Source of the DNA: Drechmeria coniospora
Lineage: Eukaryota; Ascomycota; Sordariomycetes; Hypocreales; Ophiocordycipitaceae
Assembly: GCF_001625195.1 (NCBI RefSeq)
Contig: NC_054391.1
Location: forward strand, 496,001 to 560,000
Direction: 5' to 3'
DNA: 64,000 bases
Shown: positions 10,430 through 21,100 of the stretch, piece by piece
How the letters are laid out: the number at the start of each line of letters is the position of its first letter
Numbering within the stretch: the stretch's first letter is position 1
The notes under the pieces: model-generated
Told to the model about the DNA's origin: nothing
Seen by the model: only the letters and a program-made list of their open reading frames with translations
The model's database searches: none
Position numbers and translations under genes: made by a program

Positions 10430-13149
10430 ACTCGGAACTGGGAGCGGTGTATGGAGCCGTACTCGTATAACACTGCAATATTGCTCGTGGCCTTGGTGCT
10501 ATATTCCTTAGTATGTACCTACTAGCTGTAGCAGCGCCGTACTCGGTAAGAGCTGCAGTACGTAAGTACTTACCAGTCTGTTGGTGCTTGCACGTTACTA
10601 CAGCACATTTCCCCCTTCCCTGCGTTTTTGGCTATTAATATTCTTTATAATACAAGTGCAACAGATAAACAATACGAGAGGAGCAGCAATTTTTAATACT
10701 CTCGTTCCTGTTGTATATATGCATTATTCGCCTTTAAGAATAAAAGGCTCTTAAGAACACCGACCGGCTGCTCGCACCTACCGTGCTCATTATGTGCACC
10801 CACATCTTGTTTGCATTTTTAAGTATATTAAGTACCGTGCCCAGTCTGTCATCAATCGGATTGGGCTTGGTGTACAGTATTTTCGGAGAAAAGGAACCGA
10901 GTATGGAGAAGAAGTGGGTCAATAGCAGATCCTACTCAATTAGGGGTGGATATTTGGCGTTAAGACTTGCCCATTCTAAGCAAATGATGTGGACTCTTAC
11001 GAGCAAAGAATATGCTTTGTGCACTATAATGCCCCTTCGCTACCCTTACACTACCAGTACTTGCGCAGTAAAATACGCTAGATATGTTTGTCGTGGCGCT
11101 GGCAAGGTCTAATATCTCCTAATCCCATACCGGCCAGCGTAACGAAATTACAGTTATTAGCGTGCATGAATGTGAGGAATGTGGGATGATGTTCCCGGAG
11201 CATTCGGCGACGAGACTTGTGTTCAAGGCAGAAACGGATACCGATGCAGCTGCCTGACCTCCTGTTCTCAGAGGATACCTCTACAGTTAATGTCATCGTT
11301 CTGGCCACTGCAATGAACACGTAGCCTTTCGTATATGAGTTTCCGAATCGAGACATCTCCGCAATGCATGAAGTTCTCTTCGTGCAAGGCAACGATATCG
11401 TAAAGTAGGCTCCATATGTAGTCACAGGCCGCCTGGGAAGTTACTGACAATTGCAAGCAGTGCAATGCATGCGCCGTACTTGGAAAGTTGCTATTGACTA
11501 TGCCTTCTCTTTACCTGCTTACTTATGGGCCAGCAATGCCAGGTTGTGCATAAGACGACTGCCCATGGCGGCAAAAAACAGTCCAACGTGGTCTGCAGTA
11601 AATCGCCTCTATGAACGTTGGCTGAAGGCGTCAAGAGTCTAGATTGATACCGGCTTAATATGTTTACTTTTAGAGGTGGATCGTGTGTTAGCTAGCTGCT
11701 GCTACTGCAATAAGTGCAGCATCGGCTATAGACCTCTAACCCACTCCCCGACAAGTTCTGAAATTGCGCTCTGATCTTGCGGTCTCTCGAACCATGTAAA
11801 ACTACGTGTAGCCGCAGTACGAGTTAACTCGAGGCCTTTTTCAGCCCTATATAGATCATCTGATCCTTGGATAATGTGTCCTTTCTTTGGTAGATTGCGG
11901 GGGCCTGATCGTCGGCAGATAATATTGCATTACTGACGGCCGATTCCCCGAAGTGCGGCCATCATGCGGCGGCCTGCATTCAGCAGACGTGTCCAACGAC
12001 GGTGCTATTCGGTTTCGCAATATCTACAACGGTGCCGCCGCGCGTCGAAGAGGCAACAGTGTTACTGCACCCTGTGTGCAGAGCCCTGTTTGTAGCGACA
12101 ACTTGGTGTGCCATGAGTCTACCTGTACAGTGTTTACATTGTACGGAGTAGTGTAGTTGTAAACAGTACCACACCATTAGTCCCTTCGACGACAAATGTG
12201 TGGGGGACAGAGGGGGGGAGGGGGCTGGGCGTGGGCTCGGCGCCCAGCCCAGGGATGAAGGTTTTAAAATTTCACGAACTCCGTCGGCATGCTGGCAATT
12301 CGCATCTTGGCAAGTACGGTAATACCGTAATTAGCGATGAGCCAAAGGTAGGTTCTGGCGTACTGCCACATTTTAGCGCCGACCTAATGCTAACGGGATT
12401 ACTCCGTACTCTCCTGAATTATGGGAGACTGCTGTTGCAGTATGGCCAGTGGAGTTTTGAAGCGGTTGGAAACATTCTAAAAGCCGATGTTTTCGCGAAC
12501 CCCGTAAAATAAAGCGGACAAGCGAGGTCGTTGACGACACCGGAAGCACCTGTATTACAACAACAAGCCGAAGGTGTGCACGAGTCCCAGGTATGAAATA
12601 CTAAATGGCACGCAACCTTTCAACAAGTATGATTGTGCTCCATATTAAGGCAGTATACAATATTGTCTTCTACGGCCGGCAATGTTCGAACTAATGCCAG
12701 CTTTTGCAGCACGAGAACTCGCAGATACATTATATATTGCATTGACCATTACAATCCCTGTGCTCTATAGTGCTGGCATCAAGTTTTAGGCCAAAAAATT
12801 TGAGAACCCGCCACAAAGGTACAAGATATATCGACAGGGTCAAATGTGAACGCTCCGATGCAGGTTTTTTTAAATTGCAAATACGAGGCCGTGTCTTATT
12901 CAACTGCTGGCTTAGGCTTCTGATCGCATACTATGCCCTGGCCATCTCCCTATCGTCAACTTCTGTAGGTAGATGCGCGACAAACGCCTCAGTATTGGGT
13001 GATAGGCTAGATGATATAGTGGTTGTTACGGGGCCGGCTCAATTGGGCAGGGGCCGGTCGTTTCGTTGCATTCAACGTACTATGCCTCCTCTCGGCGTCC
13101 GCCTGTTTGGCGACGCTCGCGTATACATACATACAACTACGCAAGCGCT
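10430..13149. other. Block A unique-looking DNA with eroded coding traces, no intact gene
   Basis: No ORF here has a recognisable domain. Parallel short frames exist in both blocks, for example minus-strand 11078-11425 with 29630-29884 (both containing RRSGSCIGIRFCL) and plus-strand 11953-12156 with 30510-30680 (both containing NGAAARRRGNSV). The two copies differ freely at amino-acid-changing positions and by stops, so I read them as remnants of an older sequence and not live genes. Confidence 0.45.
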
Positions 13150-14010
13150 AGTACGCGTATACTGTCTTTATTGTCTCTGGAGGTGGTACTTTTCCTGTTT
13201 TGGCGTAGTAAGCAGCTTGGGTAGTAAGAAACGAATGTATTAAAAAGGCATCTTAGGCTTGGTCGTTATATTGTACGAACGCCTTTTTGTCGGATGTATC
13301 GGTGTCCGTATCATATTCGTCACTATCGTTGTCATCCGGTCCGCCTTCAAATTTCGTAAGGTATAACGAAAATGGTTGTTTAGGATTGATTACCCGAAAA
13401 TTTACGGTCCCCTTTCCATTGATTAATAGCCTGTTGTTGTTCCTCGATCGTATGGTTCCGCATCTAACAGCCAGTCTTACGACAAATATTACACTTTTTC
13501 TTCTACCGTTATAGTTGCCCGCCTTGTTGTATTCCTTGGTAGGTGCCTTGGTTGCGATTGTTGTTCTATCGTCGGTCAACAAAATAGTTCCCTGGTAATG
13601 TATATTTTTCTCGATACGCCTGTATTGAAGTACGTAAATAGGCATATAATGCCTTGAATATCGCTGTCGGTCTTGTAAATGCCTGTTCTAATTCTGGTAC
13701 GTAGTTGCATGCACGGATTGTTGCGGCAATTAGTAGACTTTCTCCTAAAAAATCAGAACCTAATGCCCGTTGGCATAGATGTATCCGTTGTAATAGGATC
13801 CGTAGGACTACCTGTAGGTTCTTGCCTGTATTTTGTTATTGGTTCTTAATTGATGTAAATGTAATTGTTGACTATTCGATAAAATACTCGTTTAATGTAA
13901 TTTGTGTATCAAATTCTTGTTTTAATGCATTATATATTCGTCCGAAGGTCCAATTGGTTTTATATGTTGTAGAGCCCATGTATTTGCATCCCCTGTAAAT
14001 ATATGTTTAA
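13150..14010 (-). pseudogene. Truncated Copia gag / start of pol relic
   Basis: Minus-strand similarity to the central and C-terminal part of gag and the first codons of pol of the near-complete element at 50967-57331. The zinc knuckle is recognisable (KKKCNIC...KTGC, then a stop where the better copy has Trp, then MRNHT). The gag end reads FVQYNDQA then TAA, and similarity continues to TACCACCTCC near 13170. Several frameshifts are present. The gag fragment is joined directly to the LTR at 14011, so leader and N-terminal gag (about 1.5 kb) are deleted. Confidence 0.8.
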
Positions 14011-14203
14011 TGTTGGTTTGGTTCTGTGGGAAACTGGTAACAAGAGATCTCTTTTAATGGATTCAATTTGGTACGGAAAGGAGGGAAAAGAGGCTGCACT
14101 CATGCGGCCACCTTTGTCCTCTCCGTAATAATCGTGCGCCACACGATTACGTGATCCTAGTCTACAATTGGTCACTATATATTAATATTACACACAACAC
14201 ACA
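14011..14203 (-). repeat. LTR of the truncated Copia copy
   Basis: Begins TGTTGGTTTGG and ends CACACA, with the family core GGTAACAAGAGATCTC, diverged from the 180-bp LTRs at 50967 and 57152. In the minus-strand sense it is the 5' LTR of the truncated copy. Confidence 0.8.
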
Positions 14204-14603
14204 GATAATGGCCGCTTCCTGCATACCGCATCAGTCCTTCTCTTTTCTCCGGACCAAACGGGGGAGGAGGGGCAGGGGAGCTATTACTCGCATTATACCA
14301 GGGAAAACCACTCTAAACTAGTATTACGTCGGAAAATAGGATTCGACGAGGGAGATTACGTCACTTCTTGAGACCTCTCTAGCTTCGATACTTCCAGACC
14401 GTAAAGCTGCATCAGCTTGCCCGCCAAACTCAATGGTGGCCATGACAAGGGCAGTAGTTGAAGCCTCAATAAGATCAGTTCCAATTAACAAATCACTGGC
14501 TTTACATTTGACTACGCAACCAATTTTCTACATAGCGAATGATAGATCAATTCAACCGTAATGGTTAATTTGGAAACCAATAGTATAGCACGTAAATTCA
14601 TAG

Positions 14604-14609
14604 TTTATT
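14604..14609 (-). terminator. Candidate poly(A) signal of giant gene 2
   Basis: Minus-strand AATAAA about 18-23 nt downstream of the TAG stop (14627-14629). The spacing is short for a complete 3' UTR, so this is only a candidate. Confidence 0.3.
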
Positions 14610-14626
14610 CCATTCTATTTAGTTGA

Positions 14627-15121
14627 CTAATACGGCAAGTTCCAACCTGGACTGAAATCGTCTGTTCCCCATACCGTAACTACATTGCTTCCGGACGTAT
14701 GATTAACAACATTTGTACCCAGGTTCTCAAGTTCTCCGACACTTAGCACTACGTTCTTAATCACTGACCAGGTGTATGCACCGGTTTGTACCATCGACGT
14801 AGCCCCGGAAGTAGTACTTTCACTACCACCCGGAGCCGGAGGTGGACCGAGTCGACCTGCCAAAGGAAACGTGATGACGCCGTTTATAGGGATGTTCCGT
14901 ACCCCAAGGTCGTACTGCGCAACAATATAGCCTCCTTTGACACTGGCACCCCCTGCGGGAGCACCTCCATTAATTAAGATTCCAGCAGAGTAGTATGGGA
15001 AGTGAAAGACTGCAACGTATGCATAAAGGTGTCCCGAGAATGGGATGCAGCCATCGTTTCTGACACGTATCTGATTATTGTTTGCTACTAGATATGTAAC
15101 GTTGGGCGTAACGCAAGGCGT
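14627..15121 (-). other. C-terminal domain of protein 2 (164 aa, unrecognised family)
   Basis: Non-repetitive and not Thr-rich. It shares a clear pattern with the end of gene 3: NN...V.NDGC..FSG..YAY...F..PY.S, then LG..NIP..G.I..P, then VLSVG......NV..HT.GS..TV.G. Alternating hydrophobic residues suggest a beta-sandwich. I do not recognise it as any named adhesin domain. Its position at the extreme C-terminus, where yeast flocculins have a GPI signal, is unusual. Confidence 0.75.
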
Positions 15122-18100
15122 CTCAGTAGTAATGATAATACTTGTAGTACACGGATGGGTACAGCCTACTGGCGGCGTAATAGTTGTGGTGCCATCCGCG
15201 GAACCTGGGACAGTAGTTGTAATGGCTGTATCAGGAATAAGCGTTGTAATAATGACAGACGTAATGCAATTGGTTGTACACCCCGGAAGCGGTACAATTG
15301 TCGATGTCCCAGCCGTCTGGCCTGGCGTTCTTCGCGTTGTAGCGCTAAAGATAGGAGGTGTTGTGACAATAATGGACGTAACGCAGTTGACTGTACATCC
15401 TGGAGGTGGCAAGATAGTCGATGTACCAGCAGTCGGACCTAGTGTCGTCGATGTTGTTGCGCTGAAAGCAGGAGGCGTTGTAACAATAATGGACGTTATG
15501 CAGTTTGTCGTACAACCAGCGGGCGGCAAGATCGTCGATGTGCCAGCAGTTGGACCTAGTGTGGTTGATGTTGTTGCGCTTAAGGCAGGAGGCGTTGTAA
15601 CGATAATGGACGTAACGCAGTTGACTGTACATCCTAGAGGTGGCAAGACAGTCGATGTACCAGCAGTCGGACCTAGTGTCGTCGATGTTGTTGCACTGAA
15701 AGCAGGAGGCGTTGTAATAATAATGGACGTAACGCAGTTGACTGTACATCCTGGAGGTGGCAAGATAGTCGATGTACCAGCAGTCGGACCTATTGTCGTC
15801 GATGTTGTTGCGCTGAAAGCAGGAGGCGTTGTAACAATAATGGACGTTATGCAGTTTGTCGTACAGCCAGCGGGCGGCAAGATCGTCGATGTGCCAGCAG
15901 TTGGACCTAGTGTGGTTGATGTTGTTGCGCTTAAGGCAGGAGGCGTGGTAATAATAATGGACGTCACGCAGTTGGTTGTACATCCAGGAGGCGGCAGGAT
16001 CGTCGATGTACCGGCAGATGGGCCGAGTGTTGTTGTTGTTGTTGCTCCTAAGGTAGGAGGCGTCGTAACAATAATGGACGTTATGCAATTTGTCGTACAA
16101 CCAAGGGGCGGTAAGATTGTCGACGTACCGGCAGTTGGACCTACAGTTGTTGTTGTTGTTGCCCCTAACGTAGGAGGCGTTGTAACGATAATGGACGTTA
16201 TACAGTTTGTCGTACAACCAGGGGGCGGCAAGACTGTCGATGTACCGGCAGTTGGGCCTACTGTTGTTGATGTTGTTGCGCTTAAGGCTGGAGGCGTCGT
16301 AACAATAATAGACGTTATACAGTTGGTTGTACATCCAGCGGGTGGTGGGATCGTCGATGTACCGGCAGTTGGACCCAGTGTTGTTGTTGTTGTTGCGCTC
16401 AAGGTAGGGGGCGTTGTAACAATAATGGACGTTATGCAGTTGGTCGTACACCCAGCAGGCGGTAAGATGGTTGATGTACCGGCTGTTGGACCCAATGTAG
16501 TCGTTGTAGTAGCACCCGCAGTTGCTGTTGCGGTAACAATTACTGTCGTTACGCAGTTCGCTGTGCACCCAGGGGTTGGTGGGATCGTCGACGTGCCTGC
16601 TGTGGGGCCTACAGTCGTCGTCGTTACCACACCCCCAGTAATCGTAACTATAATGCTTGTTACGCAGTTGGTCGTACATCCAGGGGGCGGTGGGATTGTC
16701 GATGTACCAGCGGTCGGACCTATAGTTGTTGTTGTCGTAGCGCTCAAAGTGGGAGGCATTGTAACAATAATGGACGTTATGCAGTTGGTCGTGCATCCAG
16801 GAGGCGGTAAGATCGTCGACGTACCGGCAGTTGGACCAAGAGTCGTTGCCGTCGTTGCGCTAAAGGTAGGGGGTATTGTTACAATAATAGACGTGACGCA
16901 GTTCGTCGTACAGCCAGGAGGTGGTAGAATCGTTGATGTACCGGCAGTTGGACCTAGTGTTGTCGATGTTGTTGCGCTTAAAGTAGGAGGCGTTGTAACA
17001 ATGATGGATGTGATGCAGTTGGTTGTGCATCCGGGAGGCGGTAAAATGGTTGATGTACCGGCTGTTGGACCTAATGTAGTCGTTGTAGTCGCTCCCGCAG
17101 TTGCCGTAGCAGTAACAATCACCGTCGTTACGCAATTGGCCGTGCATCCTGGAGATGGTGGGATTGTCGACGTGCCTTCTGTAGGGCCTACCGTTGTTGT
17201 AGTTACCGCACCCCCAGTTATCGTTACTATAATGCTTGTTACGCAGTTGGTCGTACATCCAGGAGGCGGCGAGATCGTCGATGTACCAGCGGTCGGTCCT
17301 ATAGTTGTTGTTGTTGTAGCGCTCAAAGTGGGAGGCGTTGTAACAATAATGGACGTTATGCAGTTGGTCGTGCATCCAGGAGGCGGTAAGATCGTCGACG
17401 TACCGGCAGTTGGACCAAGAGTCGTTGCCGTCGTTGCGCTAAAGGTAGGGGGTATTGTAACAATAATAGACGTAATGCAGTTGGTCGTGCATCCAGGAGG
17501 TGGTAGAATGGTTGATGTACCGGCGGTTGGACCTAGCGTTGTTGAAGTTGTTGCGCCCTGCGTAGGAGGCGTCGTTACGATGATGGACGTGAAGCAGTTG
17601 GTCGTGCATCCAGGGGGCGGTGGGATTGTCGATGTACCGGCAGTTGGGCCTACTGTTGTCCATGTTGTTGCACTAAAGGTAGGAGGTGTCGTTACAACAA
17701 TGGACGTTACACAGTTGGTCGTACACCCAGGCGACGGTGGGATTGTTGATGTACCAGCAGTTGGACCTAATGTTGTTGCTGTTGTTACGCTAAAGACAGG
17801 AGGCGTCGTAACAATAATGGACGTCATGCAGTTGGTCGTACAACCAGGAGGTGGCGGGATCGTCGATGTGCCGGCCGTCGGACCAACTGTTGTTGTCGTC
17901 GTGGCTCCAGCAGTTGCAGTTGCGGTTACAATTACTGTCGTAACGCAGTTGGCTGTACATCCGGGGGGTGGTAGAATCGTAGACGTGCCCATTGTCGGGC
18001 CCACCGTTGTTGTTGTTACTACTCCCCCAGTTATTGTAACTATGATCCTTGTCACGCAGTTGGTCGTGCATCCAAGGGGCGGCGGGACCGTCGATGTACC

Positions 18101-21100
18101 AGCGGTCGGACCAACTGTTATTGTTGTTGTAGCACTCAAAGTAGGAGGCGTTGTTACGATAATGGACGTTATGCAGTTGGTTGTACATCCAGGGGGTGGT
18201 AGGATCGTTGATGTACCGGCTGTTGGACCAAGTGTTGTTGCCGTCGTTGCGCTTAAGGTAGGGGGTGTCGTGACAATAATGGACGTTATGCAATTGATCG
18301 TGCATCCGGGAGGTGGTAGGATCGTCGATGTACCAGCAGTCGGACCTACTGTCGTAGTCGTCGTGGCGCTCAAGGTGGGTGGAATTGTAACTACAATGCT
18401 AGTTATGCAGTTCGTCGTGCATCCGGGAGGCGGTAGGATAGTCGACGTGCCGGCTGTTGGACCTAATGTTGTTGCTGTTGTTACGCTAAAGACAGGAGGT
18501 ATCGTGACAATAATGGACGTTATGCAGTTGGTCGTGCAACCAGGAGGTGGCGGGATCGTCGATGTACCGGCCGTCGGACCAACTGTTGTCGTCGTCGTTA
18601 CTCCAGCAGTTACAGTTGCGGTTACAATTACTGTCGTAACGCAGTTGGCTGTGCATCCAGGGGGTGGTAGAATCGTCGACGTTCCTACGGTCGGGCCTAC
18701 AGTAGTTGTCGTTACTACACCCCCAGTTATTGTAACTATAATGCTTGTCACGCAGTTGGTAGTACATCCAGGGGGCGGCGGGATTGTCGATGTACCGGCA
18801 GTTGGCCCAACAGTTGTTGTCGTCGTGGCGCTCAAGGCCGGAGGGATAGTAACTATTATGTTCGTTACGCAGTTTGTCGTGCAACCAGGGGCCGGTGGGA
18901 TTGTTGATGTTCCGGCAGTCGGACCAACTGTTGTCGTTGTCGTTACCCCTGCGGTTACAGTTGCGGTTACAATTACAGTCGTAACGCAGTTGGCTGTACA
19001 TCCAGGGGGTGGTAGTATCGTTGACGTGCCTTCTGTCGGGCCTACCGTCGTTGTCGTCACTGCACCCCCAGTTATTGTAACTATGATGCTTGTTACGCAG
19101 TTGGTCGTACATCCAGGGGGCGGCGGGATCGTCGATGTACCGGCAGTCGGTCCAACCGTTGTTGTCGTCGTGGCGCTTAAGTCAGGAGGAATAGTAACTA
19201 TGATGTTCGTTACGCAGTTCGTCGTGCAACCAGGGGCCGGTGGAATTGTTGATGTTCCGGCAGTCGGACCTACCGTCGTCGTCGTCGTAGCGCTCAAGGT
19301 AGGTGGGATTGTGACTACAATGCTGGTTATGCAATTTGTCGTGCACCCAGGGGGTGGCAGGATTGTCGATGTACCGGCAGTTGGACCTAGTGTTGTTGTC
19401 GTCGTGGCACTCAAGTTAGGAGGGATTGTAACTATAATAGACGTCATGCAGTTGACTGTGCATCCTGAGGGTGGTAAGATCGTCGATGTGCCGGCCGTCG
19501 GACCAACTGTTGTCGTCGTTGTGGCTCCAACAGTTGCAGTTGCGGTTACAATTACTGTCGTAACGCAGTTTGCTGTGCATCCAGGGGGTGGTAGAATCGT
19601 AGACGTGCCTTCTGTCGGGCCTACAGTCGTTGTCGTCACTGCACCCCCAGTTATTGTAACTATGATGCTTGTTACGCAGTTGGTCGTACATCCAGGGGGC
19701 GGCGGGATTGTCGATGTACCGGCAGTTGGCCCAACCGTTGTTGTCGTCGTGGCGCTCAAGTCCGGAGGGATAGTAACGATAATGTTCGTTACGCAGTTTG
19801 TCGTGCAGCCAGGGGCCGGTGGGATTGTTGATGTTCCGGCAGTTGGCCCAACCGTTGTTGTCGTCGTGGCGCTCAAGGACGGAGGTATAGTAACTATGAT
19901 GCTTGTTACGCAGTTGGTCGTACATCCAGGGGGCGGCAGGATTGTCGATGTACCGGCAGTTGGCCCAACCGTTGTTGTCGTCGTGGCGCTCAGGTTTGGA
20001 GGGATTGTAACTATAATACTCGTTACGCAGTTTGTTGTGCAATCAGGGGGCGGCGGGATCGTCAGCGTACCCGCTGTCGGGCCTACCGTCGTTGTCGTCG
20101 TGGCGCTCAAGTTGGGGGGGGTTGTAACGATGATAGACGTAATGCAGTTGATTGTACACCCAGGAGGCGGCAGAATTGTTGACGTACCAGCAGTTGGACC
20201 GACAGTCGTCCTCGTTGTCGCCACGACAGGGACCGTAACAATTATCGTTGTAAAACAGCTGGTTGTGCAACCGGGAGGCGGCAGGATTGTTGATGTGCCT
20301 GCCGTTGTGCCAGTAGTAACTATTGTAGTTCCTCCTGCAGTTACCGTTATTACTATGGTTGTAATACAGTTGGTTGTGCAACCAAGAGGCGGCGGGATCA
20401 TAGATGTTCCTGGTGTCGGTCCTAACGTCGTCGTCGTTGTTGCTCCTACAGTAGCAGTAACAATAATTGTCGTAAAACAGTTGGTTGTGCAACCAGGAGG
20501 TGGCGGGATTGTCGATGTACCTGCTGTTGGACCAGTTGTTGTTATTGTAGTCCCTCCTGCAGTGGCTGTCACAACTATAGTTGTAATACAGCTCGTTGTG
20601 CAACCAAGGGGCGGTGGAATCGTAGATGTACCAAGTGTCGGTCCCAATGTAGTTGTTGTTGTTACCCCTACAACGCCGGTAACGATAATCGTTGTAAAAC
20701 AGTTGGTTGTGCAACCAGAAGGCGGCGGGATTGTTGATGTACCTGCTGTTGGACCAGTTGTTGTTATTGTAGTTCCTCCTGCAGTCGCTGTCACTACGAT
20801 AGTCGTAATACAGTTTGCAGTGCAACCAATAGGCGGCGGGATTGTGGATGTCCCAGGTGTCGGTCCTAATGTCGTTGTCGTTGTAGCTCCTACCGTAGCA
20901 GTAACTATAAAGGTTGTAAAACAGTTGGTCGTGCAACCAGGAGGTGGCGGGATTGTAGATGTGCCTGCTGTAGGGCCAGTAGTTACTATCGTGGTTCCTC
21001 CTGCAGTTGCTGTCACTACAATTGTTGTAGTACAGTTCGTTGTGCAACCAAGTGGTGGAGGGATCGTGGATGTACCAGGTGTCGGTCCTAATGTCGTAGT

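Larger units (their letters stand above)
7893..14345. repeat. Segmental duplication block A (paralogue of 28418-32212)
   Basis: Collinear similarity to block B, in the same orientation, in segments: 7893-8014 with 28418-28536; 9110-9513 with 28529-28935; 10430-13150 with 28950-31960; 14225-14345 with 32115-32212. The gaps correspond to insertions present only in A: the hAT-like element, the 9514-10409 insertion and the truncated Copia. Each block sits between two giant genes and ends shortly before the stop codon of the next one. Confidence 0.85.
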
